A DNA stretch of 64,000 bases from Toxonevra muliebris. Taxonomy: Eukaryota; Arthropoda; Insecta; Diptera; Pallopteridae. Below are positions 12,306 to 23,410 of the stretch, piece by piece. Every line of letters starts with the position of its first letter. The stretch's first letter is position 1. A program made the translations under genes and the position numbers. The stretch is from the NCBI GenBank assembly GCA_963691655.1, contig CAVNUY010000002.1:15001-79000 (forward strand). Direction: 5' to 3'. Under the pieces are notes generated by a model, which was not told the origin of the DNA, did not search any database, and worked only from the letters and a program-made list of their open reading frames with translations.

Positions 12306-13328
12306 AGTGGAGGCTAAACCAGGATTGAACTAAGTTGAGCCATAAAAATACACGCAAAATAAATTTTTGTGAAGAAAAATCGAGAAGACACGCTAATGTC
12401 AAGAAGCGCTAGTGCTCCGCTAGATAACGGTTATGCGAAGCGACAGAGTTGCATAACATCAGAAAACTACAACGACAGACGCCACTAAGCAAAAAGGAGA
12501 AGTGGAAATCACGAAAACAACAAAAGCAGCAGCAACGAAGCAAACGCAAAATAGAAGTACAAACCATCAAAACAGCAACAACGACGCCGACGCGCATTTA
12601 GAAGAAAGAAGACAACAGAGACTTAGCAACAACGACGCACACGCAGAATAGAAGTGCAAATCATCAAACAGCAACGACGACGCAGACGCGCATGTAGCAG
12701 AACCAAACAAAGGCGAAGAAGAAAACCCACCCTTATTTATCACAATAGAATTTGGTGAGAAATTTTTGTTGTGAAATAAAAATGAAAGATGTAAAGAAGA
12801 GAACATTTTAAAGACGTAAAGAAGTAAAACATTTCATGGTTTTAAAAATTATTAAAGAAGAAAGAAGAACATTTTAAAGAAGTTAAGAAAAACCTAAAGA
12901 CGTAAAGAAGTAGAATATTTTCATTAATATTAATAATATTTAATAATATTTTTATTAAAGAAGAAAGAAAAAACATTTTTAAAGAAGTTAAGGAAAACGT
13001 AGAGACGTAAAGAAGAAATATTTTAAAGAAGTTTGAAAAACGTAAAGACGTTAAGAAAAAACATTTTGAAGAAGTTAAGGAAAACCTAAAAAAGAAAGGA
13101 AGTAAAATATTTTAAAGAAGTAAAATCATTTCAAAGATGTAAAAAGTTGAAAGTAAAAAGAGAAAATAATTATTTTGTTTCTTAATAAAGCGTATTCGAA
13201 AGCTATTTCATTTTAATACATTAAATATTATTTTATGTATTATTTGTATCTGAATTTGATCTTTATTTCATAATTGTTATTTTAAAACAAATATTTATTT
13301 TAAAATTTATTGTAAGACGACATACAAG
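12306..13328 (+). other. Untranslated leader of the Gypsy-type element
   Basis: This is about 1 kb between the 5' LTR and the gag-pol ATG. The primer-binding site should begin near 12308 (TGGAGGCTAAACCAGG); I cannot assign its tRNA. A roughly 98-bp imperfect tandem duplication containing CATCAAA and CAGCAACGACGC lies at about 12556-12700. From 12780 to 13160 there are degenerate purine-rich repeats of the type AAAGAAGTAAAACATTTT. No gene is visible. Confidence 0.75.
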
Positions 13329-16300
13329 ATGGAGCGACAAGCTGTACTGACGATGACTGTTGGGAGTTTGAAAGACAAGTTGAGGGAACTTAATTTACTG
13401 ACAAGTGGACGAAAACATGAATTACAAGACCGACTATTGTTGCACTATGGCCTCTCACCAAACGAGGTCAGCGATGATGAATCTAATCAATCAACATATG
13501 AGGATTTCCCTACAATAAGTCCACGTGCATCACCACGCAGCGTAATTCCGCAATCACAGTTCACCTTGAAAGATATAGCTGACTGTTTAAGTTTATTTAG
13601 TGGAACAGATTCACTCGATGTCAGATATTGGATCACCGAATTTGAAATGAACGCAGCCACAGTAAATTGGAATGATTTACAAAAATTCGTGTACAGCAAA
13701 CAACTTTTAAAAGGCGCAGCTAAGATGTTCGTCAGAAGCCAAACCGGAATCAACAACTGGTCCATTTTAAAGAGTGCCCTCATCGAAGAGTTTGGAACTA
13801 AGCTATCCTCAGCTGATGTTCATAAAATGTTAAGAACTCGACGTAAGCTACAAAGCGAGACATTCCGTGAATACCTGTATTGTCTTATGGAGATTGCTAA
13901 GCAAATCAACTTGGAGGAAGCAAGCATCATTGACTATTTTATTGAAGGGGTGCCTGATTCGAAGTTTAACAAAAGCGTTTTATATCAAGCCAAAAATCTC
14001 AGCGAATTGAAGGAACAAATTAAAGTGTACGAAAAGGTTCGAAGTACACAGTATACAAAAATAAGTACACCGCAATTAACAAATGTTACGAAGGGTCAAT
14101 CTAAGCCACAAACGTCTCCGAAGAAAGATGCCATCAAAAAATGTTTTAAGTGTGGAAACGAGTCTCACCTGACACGAGAATGTCCCAACAAGGAATTTAA
14201 ATGTTTTCGTTGCGATCAAATGGGTCACAGATCTTTTGAATGCAAAAATGCTAGGTTGGATCAAGTTAAAAAAGAAAGAAATGCAGCCAACACATTAGAG
14301 GAGGATGTATACCGAGCAATTGAGCATTTAAGATGGACTGGGCTGAAGTTCAAAGATGTCGCAATGAACAATTTTAAGTTTTCTGCATTGGTTGATACGG
14401 GATGCAATTTGTGTCTCATGCGCTACGATACACTGTTTATGAGCGGGTTCGACACAAAGTTGAGTGCAGATAGGAGAAAGCTGCATGGAGTTTGTGAAAC
14501 CGAATTGATGACAATGGGTAGTTTTGATACGTCGATTGTGGTTGATGACTATGAAGTTGAAGTAACGTTTCATGTTGTAAGGGAAAAAGATATAAACTAC
14601 GCAGCTGTTATTGGCAACGAAATTTTAAGACACTTTGACCTCATTGTAACAGAAGAAGAAATTGTTTTTAAGAAGAAAATAGAGAAACGATCAGTTGATA
14701 ATAGCAAGGTGGAAGAAAACAAAATGGAAAATATAAAGGTAAAGATGAGTGAAAACAAACACGAAATACAAGCAGAAGAAGAGAAACAAAATGACTGGGT
14801 TGATGAGTTCCACGCATTGTGTTTAGACGATGATATGAAGAATACAAATACAACGACGTTAGATTTAATACACTTGGATGAAAACACTGCAAAAGAGATC
14901 GAGAGAATGATTAAAGAATATGTTCCTGCAAAGCATACGAATTCTGTAGTCGAGATGAAAATTGTATTGTCAGATGATGTACCTGTATATCAACGGCCAA
15001 GGCGTATGTCGTACGATGATCAACGTTTTATCGATAAACAAATAGAAGAATGGTTGAATAATGGAATCATAAAACCAAGTGCTTCTGATTATGCATCACC
15101 AATTGTTTTAACGTCAAAGAAAGATGGGAGTAAACGCTTATGCTGTGATTACAGAAAGTTGAATGCCAAAATAATTAGAGATAACTTTCCAATGTCTTTA
15201 ATTGACGATGTTCTCGACAGGTTACAAGGTGCTAACGTATTTACGACGCTTGATCTGAAGAATGGATTTTTCCACGTTCCCGTAGAGGAGAACTCCAGAA
15301 AATATACATCTTTTGTCACACACCGCGGGCAGTATGAATTTTCGTATGTGCCCTTTGGAATTTCAAATTCGCCAGCTGTTTTCTGCAGGTTCATCAACGC
15401 TGTTTTAAGGACGCTAATCCAAAATGGAACTGTAATTGTGTACATGGACGACGTAATTATACCATCAAAGGATGAAAATGAAGGCATGCAGAAACTAGAA
15501 GCCGTACTGAAACTAGCATCGGAAAATGGGTTGCAGATAAAATGGTCTAAATGTCAATTTCTAAGAAGAAAGGTTAATTTTCTGGGCTATGTGATCGAGA
15601 AAGGAGGTATTAAACCATCCGAAGAAAAAACAAAAGCAGTACGAAATTTTCCAACGCCAGTTGATAAGAAATCAGTTCAAAGATTCCTTGGGCTTACTTC
15701 CTATTTCCGACGTTTCATACAAAACTTTGCGACGATTGCAAAACCACTTTCGGATGTACTACGAAACGATGTCAAATTCCAATTAGGTGAAGAGCAAATA
15801 TTGGCATTTGAACAACTAAAGGCGGAATTAGTCAATGCACCTCTTTTACGGTTGTACAATCAAAATGCAAAAACAGAAATTCACACAGATGCATGTCGGT
15901 ATGGCTATGGGGCAGTTTTGCTTCAGAAGGACTCAGACGATCAGCAATTGCATCCGGTGCAATATATGAGTCGCAAAACGAAACCTCATGAGGAACGTTA
16001 CCATTCGTATGAGCTTGAGGTGATGGCTATTGTTGAGGCGTTGAAAAAGTGGAGGATATACGTCATAGGTACCAAATTCAAAATCGTTACCGATTGTAGT
16101 GCATTTACTATGACTATGAATAAAAAAGACGTTCCGCTCCGAATTGCAAGATGGGCCATGTTCCTTCAGGATTTTAATTATGAACTCGAGCACCGAAGTG
16201 GCATAAAGATGAGACATGTAGATGCATTGAGTAGAGTTTACTGTTTGTTGCTCGAAGATACGATGAAACATCGTTTGAAGCAAGCGCAACTCGCTGATGA

Positions 16301-17489
16301 CTGGATAAAGGTGATACGGAAAATATTAGAGAAAGACGAATACGAAGATTTCTATATTAAATACGATATTTTATTTAAAGATGTTAATAAAGAACTGATA
16401 GTGGTGCCAGCTGCAATGGAGGATGAAATTATGGAGACTGCACATCGTCAAGGACATTTATCAGCTCGGAAGACGCAAGATTGTATCGAAAAGACGTATT
16501 ATATCCGGAAGTTAAGCCTGAAAATTGGAAAAATCGTTGGCAATTGCATGGAGTGCATTATCACAAACGCAAAAGCTGGACGAAAGGAAGGGTACTTAAA
16601 CCCGATCGATAAAGAAGGGCGACCTCTCGGAACATATCACCTTGATCATGTCGGGCCGATGCAAGCTACAAACAAAAATTACAACTATATCTTGGTGGTA
16701 GTCGACGCGTTCTCAAAGTTTGTGTGGCTTTATCCAACAAAGAATTGCGGCGTTGAAGCTGTAGTTGATAAAATGAAGAAGCAGGCAACGTTGTTCGGAA
16801 ATCCGAAGAGAATGATCACAGATAGGGGAGCTGCTTTCACTTCCTCTATATTTAAGACGTACTGTGAAGAGGCGGGCATCCAACATTTGCTTATTGCTAC
16901 AGGAGTACCGCGGGGAAATGGGCAAGTGGAACGAATTCATCGCATTGTAGTGCCATTGCTGGCAAAATTAAGTCACGCCAATCCTGCAAGCTGGTACAAA
17001 CATGTCGACCGTGTCCAACAATTCATTAACAGTACACCGCCTAGAAGCACTAAAGAATCACCTTTTAAAATATTGACAGGATGCGAGATGAGAGTGAACA
17101 ATTTTCCTGATATAAGAAATTTATTGGAAGAAGCTGATTTGCAAGATTTGGATACAGAACGTGAGGAAATACGTGCACAAGCACAAAGGAATATTTTGAC
17201 GTTGCAGCAAGAAAATCGAAGAACATATGACGGAAAAAGAAAGGCCGAAATGGTATATGAGGTAGAAGAGCTAGTCGCCATCAAGCGTACACAGTTCGGG
17301 ACAGGACTTAAGTTGAGGCCTAAGTTTTTGGGTCCATATCGAATAACAAAGAAATTGAATCATGGTCGCTATGAAGTTGAGAAGGTTGGAGAACAAGAAG
17401 GTCCGAAGAGGACAATGACGATTGCTGAAAATATGAAACGATGGGCGGATCATTCGGGTCGAATGGAAACTCAGGACGGCCGAATGTAG
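13329..17489 (+). CDS. Gypsy-type gag-pol polyprotein with N-terminal SAP-like domain
   Basis: This 1386-residue frame has these parts in order. A SAP-like helix-turn-helix lies at about 8-42 (VGSLKDKLRELNL, GRKHELQDRL). A capsid region follows, then two CCHC knuckles at about 271-306 (CFKCGNESHLTREC, CFRCDQMGHRSFEC). The protease has DTG near 356. The reverse transcriptase has YMDD at 704-707. RNase H has HTDA near 851. The integrase has an HHCC finger from about 1039, catalytic Asp near 1104 (LDHVGP), Asp near 1165 (TDRG) and Glu near 1200 (GQVER). A GPY-like C-terminus follows (FLGPYRI). Gag and pol share one frame without a shift. The TAG stop lies inside the 3' LTR, within its first five bases. 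All catalytic residues are present. Confidence 0.95.
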   Translation: MERQAVLTMTVGSLKDKLRELNLLTSGRKHELQDRLLLHYGLSPNEVSDDESNQSTYEDFPTISPRASPRSVIPQSQFTLKDIADCLSLFSGTDSLDVRYWITEFEMNAATVNWNDLQKFVYSKQLLKGAAKMFVRSQTGINNWSILKSALIEEFGTKLSSADVHKMLRTRRKLQSETFREYLYCLMEIAKQINLEEASIIDYFIEGVPDSKFNKSVLYQAKNLSELKEQIKVYEKVRSTQYTKISTPQLTNVTKGQSKPQTSPKKDAIKKCFKCGNESHLTRECPNKEFKCFRCDQMGHRSFECKNARLDQVKKERNAANTLEEDVYRAIEHLRWTGLKFKDVAMNNFKFSALVDTGCNLCLMRYDTLFMSGFDTKLSADRRKLHGVCETELMTMGSFDTSIVVDDYEVEVTFHVVREKDINYAAVIGNEILRHFDLIVTEEEIVFKKKIEKRSVDNSKVEENKMENIKVKMSENKHEIQAEEEKQNDWVDEFHALCLDDDMKNTNTTTLDLIHLDENTAKEIERMIKEYVPAKHTNSVVEMKIVLSDDVPVYQRPRRMSYDDQRFIDKQIEEWLNNGIIKPSASDYASPIVLTSKKDGSKRLCCDYRKLNAKIIRDNFPMSLIDDVLDRLQGANVFTTLDLKNGFFHVPVEENSRKYTSFVTHRGQYEFSYVPFGISNSPAVFCRFINAVLRTLIQNGTVIVYMDDVIIPSKDENEGMQKLEAVLKLASENGLQIKWSKCQFLRRKVNFLGYVIEKGGIKPSEEKTKAVRNFPTPVDKKSVQRFLGLTSYFRRFIQNFATIAKPLSDVLRNDVKFQLGEEQILAFEQLKAELVNAPLLRLYNQNAKTEIHTDACRYGYGAVLLQKDSDDQQLHPVQYMSRKTKPHEERYHSYELEVMAIVEALKKWRIYVIGTKFKIVTDCSAFTMTMNKKDVPLRIARWAMFLQDFNYELEHRSGIKMRHVDALSRVYCLLLEDTMKHRLKQAQLADDWIKVIRKILEKDEYEDFYIKYDILFKDVNKELIVVPAAMEDEIMETAHRQGHLSARKTQDCIEKTYYIRKLSLKIGKIVGNCMECIITNAKAGRKEGYLNPIDKEGRPLGTYHLDHVGPMQATNKNYNYILVVVDAFSKFVWLYPTKNCGVEAVVDKMKKQATLFGNPKRMITDRGAAFTSSIFKTYCEEAGIQHLLIATGVPRGNGQVERIHRIVVPLLAKLSHANPASWYKHVDRVQQFINSTPPRSTKESPFKILTGCEMRVNNFPDIRNLLEEADLQDLDTEREEIRAQAQRNILTLQQENRRTYDGKRKAEMVYEVEELVAIKRTQFGTGLKLRPKFLGPYRITKKLNHGRYEVEKVGEQEGPKRTMTIAENMKRWADHSGRMETQDGRM

Positions 17490-17720
17490 GAATGCAACCG
17501 TGGCAGAACAAACAAGAAACGGACGAGACCTTAAAATACAACACTGGGGAACTGGACAAAACAACGAAAAAACAAGAGTGTGAGTTGAACTAGCGGACGT
17601 GCGTGTCGTTATTTTTTTTGAATTAAATTTTAAGTTTGTAAATTGAATATGTTTAAGTTCTTTTATATTAAATAAACATTTTTAAATAAACATTAAAAAG
17701 AGAGTGTGTTAAAAACTACA
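17485..17720 (+). repeat. 3' LTR of the complete Gypsy-type element
   Basis: This 236-bp LTR appears identical to 12070-12305. The gag-pol stop codon overlaps its first five bases. The bases before it (GGAAACTCAGGACGGCCGAA) are only a weak polypurine tract, which is unusual because plus-strand DNA priming normally uses a purine run here. Confidence 0.93.
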
Positions 17721-18258
17721 TAAATGTAAAATTTTTTGGCATTGTATGAAACTTTTTGCCTTTATATGAAACTTTTTGACTTCATATGAAATTTTTTGAC
17801 TTTAATGAAAAATTTCACAGTTGTATGAAATTTTTAATATTTTCATATAAATGAAATATTTTATAGTTATATGAAATTATTTGACTTTATATGAAATTTT
17901 TAATACTTTCATATAAATGTAAAATTTTTTGCCTTTATATGAACTTTTGACTTTATATGAAAATTTGTATCTTTATATGAAAAATGTTATAGTTGTATGA
18001 AATTTTTAATATTTTCATATAAATGAAAAATTTTATAGTTATATGAAATTATTTGACTTTATATGAAATTTTTAATACTTTCATATAAATGTAAAATTTT
18101 TTGCCTTTATATGAAACTTTTTGCCTTTATATGAAACTTTTTGACTTCATATGAAACTTTTTGACTTTATATGAAAAATTTCATAGTTGTATGAAATTTT
18201 TAATATTTTCATATAAATGAAAAATTTTATAGTTATATGAAATTATTTGACTTTATAT
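17721..18258. repeat. IGS satellite block 3
   Basis: This is TATATGAAA-core satellite between the Gypsy-type element and a solo LTR. The start (TAAATGTAAAATTTTTTGG) continues the module cut at 12069. No gene is visible. Confidence 0.9.
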
Positions 18259-19529
18259 TGTAACGAACCGTTTCCCCGGTCTTAGGCTGGGGTAGTCTCA
18301 GCGGGCTCCAGAGGTTCTTTGCGTTACAAAATTTGTATTTTGCAGGGGACCCTCACTTTATTTAGACACACAGGTTTTTTTTTTTATTATAACAATAATT
18401 CAAGTTTAATTTCACTTAATATTAATTACACTTATCAATGTTACTTCGAATAATTCAATTTAATATTTAATGGGCTGGCGTGTGACTGACGAATGCAATG
18501 GGTCGCACCGACGTAGCGCTGCTGTGCGTAGACTGGTGTACAACGGGCGAATGCAATGGATCGCGCTGGCGTAGCGCTGCTGTGCGTAGACTAGCGTATA
18601 ACTGACGAATGCGAATGATTGCGCTGGCGTAGTGCTGCTGAGCGTAGGCTGGAGTATAACTGACGAATGCAATGGATCGTGCTGATGTAGCGCGGCTATG
18701 GCTAGACTGGTGTACAACGGACGTACCATGCGGCGTCTTGCGTCGGTCGTGATATCTTGCCTCTTAGACCAGGTCGGCTTGTTGTTCCTCCGACGATCAA
18801 GGGCAAGCCGCACACGTCTTCGCAGGTTACAAGATCTGGAGTTTTACCTGACTAATGACCAAGTCGGCTTGTTGTTCCTCCGACGATCAACGGCAAGCCG
18901 CACACGTCTTCGCAGGTTACAAGACTTGGAGTTTTTCCTGACTACTGACCAAGTCGGCTTGTTGTTCCTCCGACGATCAACGGCAAGCCGCACACGTCTT
19001 CGCAGGTTACAAGACTTGGAGTTTTTCTCTGTCCTCCCAAATTTTGTCCGTCTGGTCGAATTAAAATTTTCCTCACTAACCCACTACTTGTACTTACCAG
19101 GGTACGTGTTGCTCCGATGCCAGCTGCCAGCCAAAAAGAAAGATCTCTGTTCTGTTTGCCCTTTTATAGCTCACAGAAAGCCATACAGTTATTCCATTGT
19201 GCAGACTGTCGCCACTGGAACGCATTGTGTTGTTGTTTTGTTGCTCTCCCAATTGTAGTATACACCCACACGTAGATGTTAGTATACATCTTTTGATGTT
19301 GTAGCACACTTAGTGTAGCGCATTTGTGCTTTTCCTTTTCTTTGTGCTAACTGTGTGCGTCTTTGTTGTTGTTGCGCGCTTTATTGTCCATTTCGCCTTT
19401 GCGGTGATCTTCTCCCAGCCTATGCTGGGGCAGGCTATTGTGTTTCTAATTCTTTATGCGGCATGCGGTGTTTGGAGGACGGTGTTATTGTGCGGCTAAA
19501 ATTTGTGGTCCAAATTTTTGCTCGTCACA
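18259..19529 (-). mobile_element. Solo LTR of Gypsy-type family A
   Basis: This 1271-bp LTR starts TGTGACGAGC and ends GGTTCGTTACA on the minus strand. It is flanked by ATAT on both sides (18255-18258 and 19530-19533), and no internal retroelement sequence adjoins it. In LTR order it has U3 with a CTATAAAAG TATA box, a GGTAAGTA splice donor, three 90-bp repeats (about 18770-19030), about four copies of the 59-bp minisatellite (about 18475-18710) and an AT-rich U5 end. It is the product of recombination between two LTRs. The repeats create long ORF-like frames that are not genes. Confidence 0.92.
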
Positions 19530-22500
19530 ATATGAAATTTTTAATACTTTCATATAAATGTAAAATTTTTTGCCTTTATATGAAACTTTTGACTTTATAT
19601 GAAAATTTGTATCTTTATATGAAAAATTTTATAGTTGTATGAAATTTTTAATATTTTCATATAAATGAAAAATTTTATAGTTATATGAAATTATTTGACT
19701 TTATATGAAATTTTTAATACTTTCATATAAATGTAAAATTTTTTGCCTTTATATGAAACTTTTTGCCTTTATATGAAACTTTTTGACTTCATATGAAACT
19801 TTTTGACTTTATATGAAAAATTTCATAGTTGTATGAAATTTTTAATATTTTCATATAAATGAAAAATTTGATAGTTATATGAAATTATTTGACTTTATAT
19901 GAAATTTTTAATACTTTCATATAAATGTAAAATTTTTTGCCTTTATATGAAACTTTTGACTTTATATGAAAATTTGTATTTTTATATGAAAAATTTTGTA
20001 GTTGTATGAAATTTTTAATATTTTCATATAAATGAAAAATTTTATAGTTATATGAAATTATTTGACTTTATATGAAATTTTTAATACTTTCATATAAATG
20101 TAAAATTTTTTGCCTTTATATGAAACTTTTGACTTTATATGAAACTTTTTGACTTCATATGAAACTTTTTGACTTTATATGAAAAATTTCATAGTTGTAT
20201 GAAATTTTTAATATTTTCATATAAATGAAAAATTTTATAGTTATATGAAATTATTTGACTTTATATGAAATTTTTAATACTTTCATATAAATGTAAAATT
20301 TTTTGCCTTTATATGAAACTTTTTGCCTTTATATGAAACTTTTTGACTTCATATGAAACTTTTTGACTTTATATGAAAAATTTCATAGTTGTATGAAATT
20401 TTTAATATTTTCATATAAATGAAAAATTTTATAGTTATATGAAATTATTTGACTTTATATGAAATTTTTAATACTTTCATATAAATGTAAAATTTTTTGC
20501 CTTTATATGAAACTTTTGACTTTATATGAAAATTTGTATTTTTATATGAAAAATTTTATAGTTGTATGAAATTTTTAATATTTTCATATAAATGAAAAAT
20601 TTTATAGTTATATGAAATTATTTGACTTTATATGAAATTTTTAATACTTTCATATAAATGTAAAATTTTTTGGCATTGTATGAAACTTTTTGCCTTTATA
20701 TGAAACTTTTTGACTTCATATGAAACTTTTTGACTTTAACGAAAAATTTCATAGTTGTATGAAATTTTTAATATTTTCATATAAATGAAAAATTTTATAG
20801 TTATATGAAATTATTTGACTTTATATGAAATTTTTAATACTTTCATATAAATGTAAAATTTTTTGCCTTTATATGAAACTTTTTGACTTCATATGAAACT
20901 TTTTGACTTTATATGAAAAATTTCATAGTTGTATGAAATTTTTAATATTTTCATATAAATGAAAAATTTTATAGTTATATGAAATTATTTGACTTTATAT
21001 GAAATTTTTAATACTTTCATATAAATGTAAAATTTTTTGCCTTTATATGAAACTTTTTGACTTCATATGAAACTTTTTGACTTTATATGAAAAATTTCAT
21101 AGTTGTATGAAATTTTTAATATTTTCATATAAATGAAAAATTTTATAGTTATATGAAATTATTTGACTTTATATGAAATTTTTAATACTTTCATATAAAT
21201 GTAAAATTTTTTGGCATTATATGAAACTTTTTGCCTTTATATGAAACTTTTTGACTTCATATGAAACTTTTTGACTTTAATGAAAAATTTCATAGTTGTA
21301 TGAAATTTTTAATATTTTCATATAAATGAAATATTTTATAGTTATATGAAATTATTTGACTTTATATGAAATTTTTAATACTTTCATATAAATGTAAAAT
21401 TTTTTGCCTTTATATGAAACTTTTTGCCTTTATATGAAACTTTTTGACTTCATATGAAACTTTTTGACTTTATATGAAAAATTTAATAGTGTGTATGAAA
21501 TTTTTAATATTTTCATATAAATGAAAAATTTTATAGTTATATGAAATTTTTAATACTTTCATATAAATGTAAAATTTTTTGCCTTTATATGAAACTTTTT
21601 GCCTTTATATGAAACTTTTTGACTTCATATGAAACTTTTTGACTTTATATGAAAAATTTCATAGTTGTATGAAATTTTTAATATTTTCATATAAATGAAA
21701 AATTTTATAGTTATATGAAATTATTTGACTTTATATGAAATTTTTAATACTTTCATATAAATGTAAAATTTTTTGGCATTATATGAAATTTTTTGGCATT
21801 ATATGAGACTTTTTGACTTCATATGAAACTTTTTGACTTTAATGAAAAATTTCATAGTTGTATGAAATTTTTAATATTTTCATATAAATGAAAAATTTTA
21901 TAGTTATATGAAATTATTTGACTTTATATGAAATTTTTAATACTTTCATATAAATGAAAAATTTTTTAAGTTATATGAAATTATTTGACTTTATATGAAA
22001 TTTTTAATACTTTCAAATAAATGTAAAATTTTTTGCCTTTATATGAAACTTTTGACTTTATATGAAAATTTGTATCTTTATATGAAAAATTTTATAGTTG
22101 TATGAAATTTTTAATATTTTCATATAAATGAAAAATTTTATAGTTATATGAAATTATTTGACTTTATATGAAATTTTTAATACTTTCATATAAATGTTAA
22201 ATTTTTTGGCATTGTATGAAACTTTTTGCCTTTATATGAAACTTTTTGACTTCATATGAAACTTTTTGACTTTATATGAAAAATTTCATAGTTGTATGAA
22301 ATTTTTAATATTTTCATATAAATGAAAAATTTTATAGTTATATGAAATTATTTGACTTTATATGAAATTTTTAATACTTTCATATAAATGTAAAATTTTT
22401 TGCCTTTATATGAAACTTTTAACTTTATATGAAAATTTGTATCTTTATATTAAAAATTTTATAGTTGTATGAAATTTTTAATATTTTCATATAAATGAAA

Positions 22501-22683
22501 AATTTTATAGTTATATGAAATTATTTGACTTTATATGAAATTTTTAATACTTTCATATAAATGTAAAATTTTTTGGCATTATATGAAACTTTTTGCCTTT
22601 ATATGAAACTTTTTGACTTTAATGAAAAATTTCATAGTGGTATGAAATTTTTAATATTTTCATATAAATGAAATATTTTATGG
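19530..22683. repeat. IGS satellite block 4
   Basis: This is TATATGAAA-core satellite. The first few hundred bases after the solo LTR resemble those after the LTR at 1-1208, which suggests that LTR and satellite were amplified together. No gene is visible. Confidence 0.9.
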
Positions 22684-22993
22684 TGTAACGAACCTTCCTG
22701 GTTCCTTTTCTTTTCGTCAGGGTATACTCAGCGAGTAACCAGGGTGCGTAAATAATAACTCACGATAGTTCGTTTCGGTTTTCTTTGTTCACTTGTTTAT
22801 TTATTTTCTTCACTGTTGGTTTTAAATACACTTGATTATTTTTATTCTTGGTACCTCGTACAGTCTTTGTTTGTTCCTTGCAGCCCCACCAAGTTACTAC
22901 CTTAGACCACGATCTAAGTCTGAGTCTGAGTGTCTTCTTCTGTGCGATGCATGTCCTTTTATATAAATTTCTTCTTGTTGTACCGTATTATTT
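22684..22993 (-). repeat. Truncated 3' LTR of family B
   Basis: This matches the 5' LTR from its end (TGTAACGAACC on the plus strand) inward, but lacks the 412-bp segment found at 25854-26265. It also loses its U3 start beyond TACCGTATTATTT. The region 22994-23410 beside it is AT-rich, with no gene that I recognise. Confidence 0.85.
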
Positions 22994-23410
22994 TCTTCTC
23001 TTTAGTAATGTATATATGTATATATTTTTTTCACCTTCCCGTTGCTAATATTTAGTTCTTCCGACTGGTACAGGGTGAGGCATTATTTTTGACGAAATAT
23101 CTATGATTTTATTTCATATATTATATTATATGTTATATTATTTTGTGATATTATTATTTTTATTAGTTTAATTATTATTGATTAATTGTAATGTATTGAT
23201 CAATATTATTGATGTTTTTATACTTTTTGTTGAATTCGCCTTACTTTGCTGTTTATTTTGGCGGATGTTGATTATATTGCTACTTATGTTTGAGACATTA
23301 TGGTGATATGATGTATTGATGCTAGTTTGATGTTGGTTTGATGGTAACAAATATCGATGATATATATGTTATCGGTATTTCTGATGATCTCTATTGTTTT
23401 TATTTGCATT

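Larger units (their letters stand above)
12070..17720 (+). mobile_element. Complete Gypsy-type LTR retrotransposon, seemingly young
   Basis: This 5.65-kb element is on the plus strand, opposite to the rDNA. Its two 236-bp LTRs (12070-12305 and 17485-17720) show no difference by eye. Both begin TGTAGGAATG and end AAAACTACA. The flanking satellite gives a 4-bp duplication, TAAA (12066-12069 and 17721-17724). One long gag-pol frame is intact and there is no env. Matching LTRs, an open frame and clean target duplications indicate a recent insertion. Confidence 0.95.

Noticed and set aside
14597..17564. Minus-strand open frames within the Gypsy-type gag-pol
   Set aside because: They are shadows of the intact plus-strand gene, without recognisable domains.
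18259..19529. Reading this block as a DNA transposon because of its TG...CA ends and short flanking duplication
   Set aside because: The copy at 46578 has the same sequence followed directly by a tRNA primer-binding site and gag, which identifies it as an LTR.
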